Assembly (NCBI RefSeq): GCF_001027285.1
Contig: NZ_CP011509.1
Coordinates: forward strand, 3,232,501 to 3,296,500
DNA length: 64,000 nucleotides
From: Archangium gephyra
Lineage (GTDB): Bacteria > Myxococcota > Myxococcia > Myxococcales > Myxococcaceae
Reading direction: 5' to 3'
Part shown: positions 53,190 to 62,094 of the stretch, piece after piece
How positions within the stretch are numbered: the first letter of the stretch is position 1
Layout: each line of letters opens with the position of its first letter
The notes under the pieces: model-generated
Told to the model about the DNA's origin: nothing
What the model saw: the letters and a program-made list of their open reading frames with translations, nothing else
The model's database searches: none
Made by a program: the position numbers and the translations under genes

Positions 53190-55621
53190 TGGCAGGCCTC
53201 GCAGGCTTCGGGGTTCTCGAGAGAGCAGGCGATGGCCTGCTCATCGGTGGGCTTCGGCTCCGCTCGCACGACTTCGCCAGCGCCGTTCGTCTTCGTGTCC
53301 GCGCCGTTCCGGGACGCGTCGGCGGTGGTCTTCGCGATGCGCGTGGCCGGCCGCGAGCGCAGGTAGTACGTCGTCTTCAGCCCCTTCTTCCACGCGTACA
53401 TGTACATGGAGCTGAGCTGGCCGATGTTCGGCGCCTCCATGAACAGGTTGAGCGACTGGCTCTGGTCGATGAAGGCGCCCCGGTCCGCCGCCATGTCGAT
53501 GAGCGAGCGCATCGGCAGCTCCCACGCCGTGCGGTAGATGGCGCGCACGTCCGCGGGAATCTCCTCGAGCGACTGGATGGAGCCCTCCGCGAGCTTGATG
53601 CGGGCCCGCATGTCCTCGGTCCACAGCCCGAGCGTCTTCAGCTCCTCGACGAGGTAGCGGTTGACCTGGAGGAAGTCCCCCGAGAGCGTCTCGCGCTTGA
53701 AGAGGTTGGACACCTGGGGCTCGATGCACTCGTAGCAGCCCGCGATGGACGCGATGGTCGCCGTCGGGGCGATCGCGATCAGCAGCGAGTTGCGCAGGCC
53801 CACCTGCTTCACCCGGGCGCGCAGCGCGTCCCAACGCGCCGTGTCCTCGGGGACCACGTTCCACGCGTCGAACTGGAGCTCGCCGCGCGCCGCCCGCGTC
53901 TCGGAGAAGGCCGGGTGCGCACCGTGCTCGGACGCCAGCTCCGTCGAGGCGGAGAGCGCGTGGAAGTAGATCTCCTCGGAGATCTTCCGCGAGACGGCCC
54001 GCGCCTCGGCACTGTCGAAGGGCAGGTGCATCTGGAAGAACACGTCCTGCAGGCCCATGACGCCCAGGCCCACCGGACGCCAGCGGAGGTTCGAGCTCTT
54101 CGCCGAGGGGATGGGGTAGTAGTTCAGGTCGATCACCCGATCCAACTGCCGCACCGCCGTCCGTACCGTCTTCCCCAGCTTCTCCCAGTCGAAGCCCACC
54201 CGGCCGCTCTCGTCCACCGACGTGTGCCGCGCGAGGTTGATGGAGCCGAGGTTGCACACGGCCGTCTCGTCCCCCGACGTCACCTCGAGGATCTCCGTGC
54301 AGAGGTTCGACAGGTGGACGACCCGGCCCGGCAGCGCCGTCTGGTTGCAGGCCCGGTTCGACTTGTCCTTGAACGTCATCCACCCGTTCCCGGTCTGCGC
54401 CAGCGTCCGCATCATGCGCCCGTACAGCTCGCGCGCCTTCAGCGTCCTCGCCGCCAGGCCCTTCTGCTCGGCCTGCTCGTAGGCGCGCTCGAACTCCTCG
54501 CCGTAGAGGTCCGTGAGGTGCGGCACCCCCTTCGGGTCGAAGAGGGACCAGTTTCCATCCGCCTCGACGCGCCTCATGAAGAGGTCGGGGATCCAGTTCG
54601 CGAGGTTCAGGTTGTGCGTGCGCCGCGCCTCGTCGCCGGTGTTGTCGCGCAGCTCGAGGAACTCCTCCAGGTCCGCGTGCCACGTCTCCAGGTACACGCA
54701 GGCCGCGCCCTTGCGCTTCCCGCCCTGGTTCACCGCCGCCACCGACGCATCCAGCGTCTTCAGCCACGGGACGATGCCGTTGCTGTGCCCGTTCGTGCTC
54801 CCGATCAGCGAGCCGCGCGAGCGCACCCGGTGGTACGCCAGCCCGATGCCTCCCGAGAACTTCGAGAGCATCGCCACGTCCGTGTACCGCTGATAGATGC
54901 TCTCCAGCTCGTCCCCGGGCGAGTCCAGCAGGAAGCACGATGACAACTGCTCGTGGCACGTGCCCGAGTTGAAGAGGGTGGGGGAGCTCGGCACGTACTC
55001 GAGCATCGAGAAGAGCCGGTAGAGCTCCAGTGCCTCGGGCACCGTCTCGCCGAGCGCCACCGCGATGCGCATGAAGAAGTGCTGCGGCGTCTCCAGCACC
55101 TCGCGCGTCGTCGGGTGCTTGAGCAGGTAGCGGTCGTAGACCGTCCGCAGCCCGAAGTACTCGAAGAGCCGGTTGCGCGAAGGATCGATCGTGTCGTTCA
55201 GCTTGCGCGCGTTCGTCGTGACGAGCCGGGCCACGCGCTCGTTCACGAGGCCGAGCCGGTGCGCGGCGGCGATCGACTGCGAGAAGGAGTGGATCTCCTG
55301 CCCGGAGACCTCCTTGTCGATGTACGTCGCGAGCAGCCGCGCCGCGAGCTTCGCGTACTCGGGCTCCTCCAGCGTCAGCGAGGCCGCGGTCTGGATGGAG
55401 AGCTGATCCAACTCCTGCGTCGAGGCTCCGTCATAGAGGCCGGCGATCGTCTTCGTGGCCACGCGGATGGCATCCACCTGGCGCAGCCCATCGCAACAGC
55501 GGCCGATCGCCCGGACGATCTTGTTCAGGTCCGCGCCCTCGAGCACCCCGTTGCGCTTGCGCACCCTCATGGTGGTGTGCGGCGGCGTTGTCGTGGACGT
55601 GATGTGGGTTCCGTTCAGCAT
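53186..55621 (-). CDS. nrdA: Ribonucleotide reductase class I, alpha subunit NrdA
   Basis: An 811-residue subunit that reduces ribonucleoside diphosphates. Start at ATG 55621, six bases after a long GGAGGAGGAGG stretch. An ATP-cone (V-R-K-R-N-G-V) at residues about 20-110 suggests dATP feedback. Catalytic residues: C in S-S-C-F-L-L-D, N-x-C-x-E in N-L-C-T-E-I, C in V-C-N-L-G-S-I-N-L, the Tyr pair in K-T-T-Y-Y-L-R, and the C-terminal shuttle pair E-A-C-E-A-C-Q. An NrdAB aerobic enzyme behind a B12 riboswitch implies that a B12-dependent NrdJ exists elsewhere in the genome, so that cobalamin supply decides which enzyme is made; this is inference from other bacteria. Confidence 0.96.
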   Translation of the reverse strand: MLNGTHITSTTTPPHTTMRVRKRNGVLEGADLNKIVRAIGRCCDGLRQVDAIRVATKTIAGLYDGASTQELDQLSIQTAASLTLEEPEYAKLAARLLATYIDKEVSGQEIHSFSQSIAAAHRLGLVNERVARLVTTNARKLNDTIDPSRNRLFEYFGLRTVYDRYLLKHPTTREVLETPQHFFMRIAVALGETVPEALELYRLFSMLEYVPSSPTLFNSGTCHEQLSSCFLLDSPGDELESIYQRYTDVAMLSKFSGGIGLAYHRVRSRGSLIGSTNGHSNGIVPWLKTLDASVAAVNQGGKRKGAACVYLETWHADLEEFLELRDNTGDEARRTHNLNLANWIPDLFMRRVEADGNWSLFDPKGVPHLTDLYGEEFERAYEQAEQKGLAARTLKARELYGRMMRTLAQTGNGWMTFKDKSNRACNQTALPGRVVHLSNLCTEILEVTSGDETAVCNLGSINLARHTSVDESGRVGFDWEKLGKTVRTAVRQLDRVIDLNYYPIPSAKSSNLRWRPVGLGVMGLQDVFFQMHLPFDSAEARAVSRKISEEIYFHALSASTELASEHGAHPAFSETRAARGELQFDAWNVVPEDTARWDALRARVKQVGLRNSLLIAIAPTATIASIAGCYECIEPQVSNLFKRETLSGDFLQVNRYLVEELKTLGLWTEDMRARIKLAEGSIQSLEEIPADVRAIYRTAWELPMRSLIDMAADRGAFIDQSQSLNLFMEAPNIGQLSSMYMYAWKKGLKTTYYLRSRPATRIAKTTADASRNGADTKTNGAGEVVRAEPKPTDEQAIACSLENPEACEACQ

Positions 55622-55835
55622 GCTCCTCCTCCTCCGTTCGCGACCGTGTGGATCCGCGGAGGAAAAGGTCTGCCCGTGTCGCGCCTTGCGACGTGCGAGG
55701 ACTCTCGCCGAGCCGACCCTCGCCCCCTCGGGCGACTGGAGCACCACACGAGGAGGGCGGACGGGCCGGACGGACACGGGCAACCCGTGGCGCACGGAAC
55801 CTTCCACCTCCCCACGAGGCGTCCAGGTCGATCCA

Positions 55836-55857
55836 CCCCCGGATTTCTCCCCGGGGG
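55836..55857 (-). promoter_or_regulatory. Expression-platform hairpin after the cobalamin aptamer
   Basis: On the minus strand CCCCCGG-GGAGAAAT-CCGGGGG forms a 7-bp stem with an 8-base loop containing GGAG, a few bases downstream of the riboswitch aptamer. No T run follows, so it is not a textbook intrinsic terminator; it could be an antiterminator partner or act through Rho. Confidence 0.5.
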
Positions 55858-55861
55858 CAGG

Positions 55862-56060
55862 TGGCTGGCAGGTCTTCGGGCTCGCGAGCACCCGGCTCAT
55901 CGCCGGCGCCTACTGCCGTCCCCTTCCCAGCCTCTCGGCCAGTGTGCGTGGACGGGTTCGTTCTCGCTGACCGCTGCGGGGCAGCTCCGGATTCACACCG
56001 GATTCCCTTTCAAGCCCGAGCCGAGACCCGGGCACCAGCGACGCGCGCCACCGTAAGGGC
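55862..56060 (-). ncRNA. Cobalamin riboswitch upstream of nrdAB
   Basis: On the minus strand, GGGAATCCGGTGTGAATCC (just before 55980-55999, GGTGTGAATCCGGAGCTGCC) is the conserved B12-box core, followed by CGCAGCGGTCAGCGAG, and the 3' element GAGCCCGAAGACCTGCCAGCC (core GAAGACCTGCC at 55877-55867). Order and spacing (about 190 bases) match the adenosylcobalamin riboswitch. The aptamer ends about 240 bases before nrdA. High cobalamin is expected to switch nrdAB off. Confidence 0.92.
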
Positions 56061-56137
56061 GGTACCCCAGGCTGTCAAAGGATCAGTGCCGAGCGCTCCG
56101 GGCCCTGTGTCCTGCTTCGAGCGGTCGTCCTTCTGGA

Positions 56138-57103
56138 CTACCGTGGGTGGCCCTTCTCGCGCTCCCAGAGGGCAAGAGAGAGCGCTTGTTGCAGCCCCGC
56201 CTGGACCTCGCGCGGACTGAAGGGCTGGCCCGTGTCCAGGGCCCACGCCAGGAGCGCTCCGGCGAATTCACCCGCCGTGCGGTAGCGCTGGTTCACGTCC
56301 GGCGCCAGCGCCTTGCGGATCACCGCCGCCAGCCGCTTGTCCAGCGTGTCCGGCAGGTTCAGCTTCGCCGCGCGGATGGCCGCCATCACCACCTCGGGAT
56401 CGTCGCTGCCGCGCTCGAAGGGATGGAAGCCCAGCACCAGCTCGTGCAGGACGATGCCCATCGAGAAGAGATCCGAGGCCAGCGTCACTGTGTTCCCGCG
56501 CGTCTGCTCCGGCGACAGGTAGTGCAGCTTGCCCGCCGTCACGCCTTCCTCCGGGCCCAGGTCCAGCCCGCGCGCCTTGGCCACGCCGAAGTCGCCGAGC
56601 TTCACCTCGCACTGCCCGGAGAAGAAGATGTTGGCGGGATTCACGTCCCCGTGGACGAGCTCCAGCGGCCGGCCGGTGCGCGTGCGCGCCTGGTGGAAGT
56701 AGGCCAGCGCCCGCAGCACCTCGAGGCACACGTGGACGCCCGCGGCCAACGGGATGCGCTGCCCCTGCCGCTCGTGCGCCCGGAGCATCCCGTCCAGGTC
56801 TCCGCCCAGCAGGAACTCCATGGCGATGAAGTAGCGCCCGAAGGCCTCGCCAATCTCCAGCCGGCGCACCAGGTTGGGGTGCTCCAGCAGGCCCATCAAG
56901 TCCGCCTCGTCGGCGAAGGCCTCGGCGGGGACGTCCTTGCGCATCAACTTCAGCGCCACCTTGAAGGGCGTCCCCTTCTCGTCCTTCGCCTCCGCGAGGA
57001 AGACCTCCGCCATTCCCCCCGAGCCCAGGCGTGAGCGGAGCACATAGCGCCCGAAACGGCGCGAGGGGATTTCCACGGTCTTGGGCTGTGCGGGGGGCTG
57101 CAC
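56138..57103 (-). CDS. Serine/threonine protein kinase (Hanks type), soluble
   Basis: A 321-residue kinase domain without membrane segment or sensor domain. Gly loop L-G-S-G-G-M-A-E-V at 26-34, ATP Lys K52 (V-A-L-K), catalytic loop H-G-D-V-N-P-A-N at 151-158, D-F-G at 171-173, activation segment to L-S-P-E-Q near 200, and D-L-F-S-M-G-I-V-L-H-E. The catalytic loop lacks the usual HRD Arg (HGD) and Lys (N155 for K), variations also seen in other myxobacterial kinases, so activity is probable but may differ. It follows the sigma-factor operon on the same strand, 20 bases after the small secreted gene. Confidence 0.88.
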   Translation of the reverse strand: MQPPAQPKTVEIPSRRFGRYVLRSRLGSGGMAEVFLAEAKDEKGTPFKVALKLMRKDVPAEAFADEADLMGLLEHPNLVRRLEIGEAFGRYFIAMEFLLGGDLDGMLRAHERQGQRIPLAAGVHVCLEVLRALAYFHQARTRTGRPLELVHGDVNPANIFFSGQCEVKLGDFGVAKARGLDLGPEEGVTAGKLHYLSPEQTRGNTVTLASDLFSMGIVLHELVLGFHPFERGSDDPEVVMAAIRAAKLNLPDTLDKRLAAVIRKALAPDVNQRYRTAGEFAGALLAWALDTGQPFSPREVQAGLQQALSLALWEREKGHPR

Positions 57104-57123
57104 GGTGCCGCCAGTCTACCCCG

Positions 57124-57390
57124 TCACCGCTTGTCCGTGCCTTCCTCTTCCTTGGACAGCTCCAGCAACAGGTCCAGGTCCTCCACCGTGTCCAGGCTCT
57201 CCAGCAGCTCGAGGTTCTCCACCACCTCCTTGTCCTCCGCGGACAGCTCCGGCGCCGGAGTCCGGGGCGCTGGGGGGCGCTGCTGAGGCGTGGGCGCAGG
57301 GGGCTGCCTGGCAGGAGGAGGGGGCTCGGCGGCCGCGGCCGTCCCCGAGACCAGCACGGCGGCCAGCAGCACCGCGTGGCGCCAGCTCAT
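57124..57390 (-). CDS. Small secreted Pro-rich protein
   Basis: An 88-residue protein with a signal peptide (cleavage near A-A-A-A-E at residue 21), a Pro/Gln-rich middle, and an acidic helical end (E-D-K-E-V-V-E-N-L-E-L-L-E-S-L-D, D-L-L-L-E-L). The acidic end resembles that of the neighbouring anti-sigma factor (V-V-E-D-Y-D-V-V-G-L-E-N-D-E-D-L). ATG overlaps the DUF3106 stop. Last gene of the sigma operon; role unknown. Confidence 0.7.
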   Translation of the reverse strand: MSWRHAVLLAAVLVSGTAAAAEPPPPARQPPAPTPQQRPPAPRTPAPELSAEDKEVVENLELLESLDTVEDLDLLLELSKEEEGTDKR

Positions 57391-57923
57391 TGCCGCCGCC
57401 TCTCACGCATCCGCTCGCGCATCTGCTGGCGCTGCTCGGGCGTCATCTGCCGCCAGCGCCGCATGTTCTCCATCATCTGCTCGCGCCGCTCCGGGTGCGC
57501 GCGCAGGTACGCCCTCATCCGCTGGCGCACCTCCGCCTTGCGCTCGGGGCTCATCCCGCGGAACTCGCGGAAGCGCTCGCGCAGCTGGTTGCGCTCCTCG
57601 GGCGTCAGCCGCTGGAACTCGCGCAGGTTGGCCCGCACGCGCTCCCGCTCCTCCTCGGGCATCTGCTTCCAGCGCTCCAGGTTGCCCTTGATGCGCTCGC
57701 GCTCCTCCGGCGGCATCGCCTTGAGCTCGCGCAGCTTCGCCCGCATCGCCTCCTTCTGCTCGGGGGACAGCTGCTGGAAACGCTCGGCCGCCGTCTGGGG
57801 CCGCTGCGCCTGCTCCTGCCTGGGCGGCTCCGGCGGCTGGGTCTCCTCCGCGCGGCCCGCTCCGCCCAGCAGCAGCGCCACCATCAGCCCCGCTCGCGCC
57901 AGGTTGCTCCGGCCCCTCATCAC
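57387..57923 (-). CDS. DUF3106 family exported protein
   Basis: A 178-residue protein with a signal peptide (about 24 residues), then highly charged helical repeats of about 20-25 residues, each with the form L-x-P-E-x-R-x-x-x-R-x-x-x-x-x-W/F (Q-L-S-P-E-Q-K-E-A-M-R, R-L-T-P-E-E-R-N-Q-L-R). This is the DUF3106 pattern. In other bacteria it accompanies ECF sigma/anti-sigma genes, possibly as a periplasmic sensor. Overlaps both neighbours (ATGA type), third in the operon. Confidence 0.85.
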   Translation of the reverse strand: MMRGRSNLARAGLMVALLLGGAGRAEETQPPEPPRQEQAQRPQTAAERFQQLSPEQKEAMRAKLRELKAMPPEERERIKGNLERWKQMPEEERERVRANLREFQRLTPEERNQLRERFREFRGMSPERKAEVRQRMRAYLRAHPERREQMMENMRRWRQMTPEQRQQMRERMRERRRQ

Positions 57924-58390
57924 CGCACCTCCAGCTCGTGGAGGCTCGCAATCACCTCCAGGTCCTCGTCATTCTCCAGGCCGACGACGTCGTAGTCCTC
58001 GACCACTTCCAGGTTCATCGCCAGCTCCAACGTGCCCGCGTCCGCCACGTCCAGCGTGGGCTCGCCCGGCGTGGCGGTGTAGAGCGCCAGCCCCGCCACC
58101 GCCGCCAGCCCCGCCGCCGGCACCAGCACCGAGGGCTTGAGCAGCGCCCGCAGCCGCTCGCCCAGCGTCGGCGGCAGTGCGTCCAGCTTCGCCAGCACCT
58201 CGCGCCGCATGGCCGGGGAGGGCGTGTACTCGGGCAGTCCGGCCATGCTCGCCACCGTGCGCCGCAGCAGCGCCTCCGTCCCCTGGCAGCCCGCGCAGCC
58301 ACCCAGGTGCGCCTCGAGCTCGGCGCGCCGCGCGGACGCCAGCTCCCCGTCCACGTACGCCGTCAGGTCTTCCTCATATGGACAACTCAT
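57920..58390 (-). CDS. Anti-sigma factor with zinc finger (zf-HC2)
   Basis: A 156-residue membrane protein. N-terminal zinc-binding anti-sigma domain with Cys at residue 3 and H-L-x-x-C-x-x-C at about 27-34; one membrane helix near residues 92-110 (L-V-P-A-A-G-L-A-A-V-A-G-L-A); acidic C-terminal tail outside. ATG 58390 overlaps the sigma-factor stop. It should hold the neighbouring sigma factor inactive until a signal; the Cys/His ligands could make it redox-sensitive. Confidence 0.88.
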   Translation of the reverse strand: MSCPYEEDLTAYVDGELASARRAELEAHLGGCAGCQGTEALLRRTVASMAGLPEYTPSPAMRREVLAKLDALPPTLGERLRALLKPSVLVPAAGLAAVAGLALYTATPGEPTLDVADAGTLELAMNLEVVEDYDVVGLENDEDLEVIASLHELEVR

Positions 58391-59103
58391 GCCCTGCTCC
58401 TCGCGGGCACGGAGCCCGTCTGCAGTTCCTCCACCTTGCGCGCCACCGCCAGCGTCGCCCGGTGGATGAGGCTCTTCACCGCCGCCTCGCTCGCCTCCAG
58501 CGCCTCCGCGATGTCCCGGTAGGCCATCCCCTCGAAGCGGCACATGGTGAAGGCCGCCCGCTCCCGCTCGCTCATCGCCTTGAGCGCCTCGCCCACCGCC
58601 CGCTCCAGCTCCCGCCCCGCCAACGCCTGGTCTGGCCTGTCTCCTTCCCCTCCCGCCACCTCCAGCCCACCCTCGTCCTCCTGCGTCTCCGTCGAGGTGT
58701 GCTCCACCCGGTACTCTCCGCGCCGCACCTCGTTGAGGCAGTGGTTGGTGGCCACCCGGAAGAGGAACGTCTTGAATTTCGCCGACGGCTTGTAGCTCTT
58801 CGCGTTGCGGTACAGCTTCACGAAGATGTCCTGCGTCAGTTCCTCGGCCCGCTCCCGGTCTCCCACGAAGCGCAACGCGAAGCGCGCCACGCTCACGTGG
58901 TACCGGTCGAACAGCAGCGCGAACGCCCGCCGGTCGCCCGCCGCCACCTTCAGCATCATCTGTGCGTCTGCGTCCGAGTCCGCTTCCACGCTTCTGTCCA
59001 ACCCGGGACCCTTCCGATAGTTGCGGGGCGATTTTCCGTCCGAGCGTAGCGGAGTCCCCGCGACCGTCTCTGGAGAAGAGGTGGGTGGATTGCCCACATG
59101 CAT
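58387..59103 (-). CDS. RNA polymerase ECF-type sigma factor
   Basis: A sigma-70-family ECF factor of 238 residues from ATG 59103; GTG 58989 or another internal start is possible, because the first 45 residues are not conserved. Region 2: L-F-D-R-Y-H and A-E-E-L-T-Q-D-I-F-V-K; region 4: L-x-x-L-S-E-R-E-R-A-A-F-x-M-x-R-F-E-G-M-A-Y-R-D-I-A-E-A-L-E-A-S-E, with the helix-turn-helix near the end. First gene of a four-gene operon (sigma, anti-sigma, DUF3106, small secreted protein). Confidence 0.92.
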   Translation of the reverse strand: MHVGNPPTSSPETVAGTPLRSDGKSPRNYRKGPGLDRSVEADSDADAQMMLKVAAGDRRAFALLFDRYHVSVARFALRFVGDRERAEELTQDIFVKLYRNAKSYKPSAKFKTFLFRVATNHCLNEVRRGEYRVEHTSTETQEDEGGLEVAGGEGDRPDQALAGRELERAVGEALKAMSERERAAFTMCRFEGMAYRDIAEALEASEAAVKSLIHRATLAVARKVEELQTGSVPARSRA

Positions 59104-59232
59104 CCCCGGAGGGCGGGGTGCTGTCCGCCGGGAGGCGTCCGGTGGTCCCGGCGTCGGCTGGCGGAAGCTCCGGGGTAGGGGAGGAGCGGGTGGCTTTGAA
59201 GGTCGTGGGAGCCGGTCGTTACAGTCCCGGCC

Positions 59233-59994
59233 GTGACCGACACCACCCATACACGCCCGCCCGGCTCCGGTTCCCGCCAGGGAGAGCTCGGGGACGAGGG
59301 AAGCGCGGAGCTGCCCTCCCTGGCTCCCTGGGAGCCGCCGGCCAGCCCCGCCGTGCCCGAGGCGGACCCGGACCGGGTGCGCGCCCTCGTCCGGGAGGCG
59401 CGGATGGCGGCCAGCGAGGCGGATCGCGCCGGGGTGGCCGGGACGCTGAACCAGCAGCTGGACGCGCTGGCGGCCGGAGGGGGCTCGCGGGAGGTGGCGG
59501 ACCTGCTCGAGCAGCTCCTGGAGAGCGGCCAGCTGGCGGGGCTGGAGGACCCGGGAGGCCGGGCGTGCCGGGCGGCGGCCACCGAGGCGCTGACGCGGCT
59601 CGGCTTCCCCTATGCGCTGGAGGTCCGCCCGGAGGACCTGGCCTTCCTGCGGGGCCAGGACGGGGCCTCCCAGGACTTCCCCTGGAGACCCACGGCGGCC
59701 GGGGCGCTCCTGGTGGCGGGCATCGCCGCGCAGTGGGGGGTGCCCCTCCTTCAAGGAGAGAGCCTGGAGGGGCCGGTGCTGCCCCTCGTCCTGCTCATGG
59801 GACTGTCCCTGATGGCCCTGGTACCGGGGTTGTTGGGCCCTGAACGCTCGGCGTCACAGCGGGCGGGCCTGCTGGGCCTGCTCGTCCTGTCACTCCTTCA
59901 GTTGTTCCTGGGTGTCTTCGGCGGTTACTACGGTGCCCTCAGCGGAGGAGCTGGACTGTTGGCCTGGTTGCTCCTCATGCTGCCTCGGCGGTGA
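59233..59994 (+). CDS. Hypothetical membrane protein
   Basis: A 253-residue protein from GTG 59233. The first 145 residues are soluble and helical ([22 protein letters not shown]); the last 100 hold four hydrophobic helices (from [11 protein letters not shown] to L-L-A-W-L-L-L-M-L). No family known. It is divergent from the sigma operon, 130 bases between starts. The small gap to recA suggests no shared transcript, since the recA promoter region lies between. Confidence 0.6.
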   Translation: MTDTTHTRPPGSGSRQGELGDEGSAELPSLAPWEPPASPAVPEADPDRVRALVREARMAASEADRAGVAGTLNQQLDALAAGGGSREVADLLEQLLESGQLAGLEDPGGRACRAAATEALTRLGFPYALEVRPEDLAFLRGQDGASQDFPWRPTAAGALLVAGIAAQWGVPLLQGESLEGPVLPLVLLMGLSLMALVPGLLGPERSASQRAGLLGLLVLSLLQLFLGVFGGYYGALSGGAGLLAWLLLMLPRR

Positions 59995-60044
59995 ACGCCG
60001 TGGGTCATGTCAGAGGGATGGACTAGGGTTATCCCTACGCGATA

Positions 60045-60061
60045 CTAAACGCGAGTTCAGG
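60045..60061 (+). promoter_or_regulatory. LexA-box-like site upstream of recA
   Basis: CTAAACGCGAGTTCAGG agrees at 16 of 17 positions with the Myxococcus LexA motif as I recall it (CTRHAMRYBYGTTCAGS). It lies 42 bases before the recA ATG and overlaps a possible -10 (GATACT, 60041-60046). It indicates SOS control of this recA. Confidence 0.7.
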
Positions 60062-60103
60062 TGGGCCGGGGTGGCTCGCCGCATACGCAAGGAGCAAGAC
60101 GAA

Positions 60104-61195
60104 ATGGCCGTGAATCCAGAGAAGGAGAAGGCGATCGAGTTGGCGATGTCCGCGGTGGAGCGCCAATTCGGTAAGGGGTCGATCATGCGGCTCGGCAACG
60201 AGGAGCCGCTGGTCCGGGATGTTCAGGCCATTTCGACGGGAAGCGTCTCGCTCGACATCGCGCTGGGCGTCGGCGGTGTGCCCAAGGGCCGCATCGTCGA
60301 GATCTACGGGCCGGAGTCTTCCGGTAAGACGACCCTCTGCCTCCACATCGTGGCCGAGGCGCAGAAGCGCGGCGGCGTGGCCGGCTACATCGACGCCGAG
60401 CACGCGCTGGACATCGGCTACGCGCGCAAGCTGGGCGTGCGCACCGATGACCTGCTGCTGAGCCAGCCGGACACCGGTGAGCAGGCGCTGGAAATCGCCG
60501 AGATGCTGGTGCGCTCGGGCGCCATCGACGTGCTGGTGGTGGACTCGGTGGCGGCGCTCGTTCCCAAGGCCGAGCTCGAGGGCGAGATGGGTGATGCGCA
60601 CATGGGTGTGCAGGCCCGCCTCATGAGCCAGGCGCTGCGCAAGCTGACGGGTACCATCAGCAAGAGCCAGACGTGCGTCATCTTCATCAATCAGATCCGC
60701 ATGAAGATTGGCGTGATGTTCGGCAACCCCGAGACGACGACGGGCGGCAACGCGCTGAAGTTCTACGCGTCGCAGCGCCTGGACATCCGCCGCGTGGGCG
60801 CCATCAAGAATGGCGAGAACGTGGTGGGCAGCCGCACCCGCGTGAAGGTGGTGAAGAACAAGGTGGCGCCTCCCTTCAAGGAGGTCGAGTTCGACATCAT
60901 GTACGGCACGGGTATCTCGAAGGAGGGAGACCTCATCGATCTGGCGTCCAACGACGGCATCATCGAAAAGAGCGGCAGCTGGTTCTCCTTCAAGGGAGAG
61001 CGCATCGGCCAGGGACGGGAGAACGCGAAGGACTACCTGCGCGACCACCCCGAGGTGCGCGTGGAGGTGGAGCGGCAGGTGATGGAGAAGTACGGCATCG
61101 GCAAGCCGGCGCTGGCCGCTGTCCCGGCTCCCACCGAGGAGGCTCCCGCCGAGGGCCACACCGAGAAGCGCCAGCGCGTGAAGGCCGCGAAGTAG
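60104..61195 (+). CDS. recA: Recombinase RecA
   Basis: A 363-residue RecA, the DNA strand-exchange and LexA-coprotease filament protein. AAGGAG lies nine bases before the ATG. Walker A G-P-E-S-S-G-K-T near residues 69-76, catalytic Glu in D-A-E-H-A-L, Walker B L-V-V-V-D-S-V, DNA loop L1 [10 protein letters not shown] and L2 with [15 protein letters not shown]. Length is normal; the C-terminal tail is basic (K-R-Q-R-V-K-A-A-K) rather than strongly acidic. Myxobacteria often have two recA genes; the LexA-like box suggests this is the damage-inducible one (recA2-like), which is inference. Confidence 0.97.
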   Translation: MAVNPEKEKAIELAMSAVERQFGKGSIMRLGNEEPLVRDVQAISTGSVSLDIALGVGGVPKGRIVEIYGPESSGKTTLCLHIVAEAQKRGGVAGYIDAEHALDIGYARKLGVRTDDLLLSQPDTGEQALEIAEMLVRSGAIDVLVVDSVAALVPKAELEGEMGDAHMGVQARLMSQALRKLTGTISKSQTCVIFINQIRMKIGVMFGNPETTTGGNALKFYASQRLDIRRVGAIKNGENVVGSRTRVKVVKNKVAPPFKEVEFDIMYGTGISKEGDLIDLASNDGIIEKSGSWFSFKGERIGQGRENAKDYLRDHPEVRVEVERQVMEKYGIGKPALAAVPAPTEEAPAEGHTEKRQRVKAAK

Positions 61196-61222
61196 TCCGC
61201 GCCTTCCGTGCCTGAAGTACCC

Positions 61223-61262
61223 AGGGGCCGTCTCCCGTCAGGGGGGGCGGCCCCTTGCTTTT
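61223..61262 (+). terminator. Intrinsic terminator after recA
   Basis: AGGGGCCG (61223-61230) pairs with CGGCCCCT (61248-61255), an 8-bp perfect stem with a 17-base loop, followed by TGCTTTT. It lies 27 bases after the recA stop. Confidence 0.75.
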
Positions 61263-61341
61263 CTGGTGCCCCCGCGGCCCGTCACAACCGGCTTCGCCCT
61301 CCTCCGCCCGCTGGACCGACCCACAGCCTCAGGAGGGCTTC

Positions 61342-62034
61342 ATGTCCAAGACCGTGCAGGGCCTGCTCACGTTCCTCATCTCGCTCGCCGTGCCCACGGG
61401 GGTGCTGCTGATTCTCAGTGTGCTGCCGGTGTGGCAGGGCTTCCTCTCGCCCCAGGCCGTCTCGGTATTACCCAAGGTCGCGCTCATCGTCGGAGGCGGC
61501 TTTGGCCTTCTCTACGGGCTGGAGGCGGGAATCCTATGCATCTACGACCTGGAGACCGCCGTCGGTTGGACCGAGTTGTTCGTCGATCTGACGTGGAGCC
61601 TGCCGAACACGGTGGCCGGGTTCGTGCTCGGCAACATCATCTACATCTTCTTCGGTAACCCCTCGCGCACGGACTCCGAGGGGCAGGCGTGGATCAGCTT
61701 CCAGCCGCGGAGCTCGGGGGGCTTCGGCCACAGTGTCCTGCAGACCATCGGGACGGTGAACCTCGGGGGCGCCGGACAGCACGAGCGGATGCACCTGCTG
61801 CAAGCCCGGGTGCTCGGTCCTGGCTACATTCCGCTGGTGATTGCCTCCTACGCCGTCACCTTCAGCCTCCAGGTGGTGTGGACCCTCACCCTCGGCGGGT
61901 TGCTGGCACTGACGGGCGTGCGGAACAAGGCGTACTTCGAGCCGCCCTCCCACTCGGCCGTGGGCGGCTTCTTCGGGTGGATCTACTACGCCACCCCCAT
62001 CGAGCTGTTCGCCTACGCCACGGGCAATCCGTGA
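61342..62034 (+). CDS. Hypothetical multi-pass membrane protein
   Basis: A 230-residue protein with AGGAGGG before the ATG. Four or five hydrophobic helices: residues about 8-28, 45-65 (V-A-L-I-V-G-G-G-F-G-L-L-Y-G-L), 85-105, 165-190 and a C-terminal one (F-F-G-W-I-Y-Y-A-T-P-I-E-L-F-A-Y). A polar loop holds H-E-R-M-H-L-L-Q-A-R-V-L-G-P-G-Y-I-P. This H-E-x-x-H-like segment (H-E-R-M-H) is notable as a possible metal site, but no known protease family fits. Single gene. Confidence 0.65.
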   Translation: MSKTVQGLLTFLISLAVPTGVLLILSVLPVWQGFLSPQAVSVLPKVALIVGGGFGLLYGLEAGILCIYDLETAVGWTELFVDLTWSLPNTVAGFVLGNIIYIFFGNPSRTDSEGQAWISFQPRSSGGFGHSVLQTIGTVNLGGAGQHERMHLLQARVLGPGYIPLVIASYAVTFSLQVVWTLTLGGLLALTGVRNKAYFEPPSHSAVGGFFGWIYYATPIELFAYATGNP

Positions 62035-62094
62035 CACTCCTATCGATTGCTGGTGGCGCCAGCCGAGCTGGAGCCTTCCAGCCAGGCTCCTACG

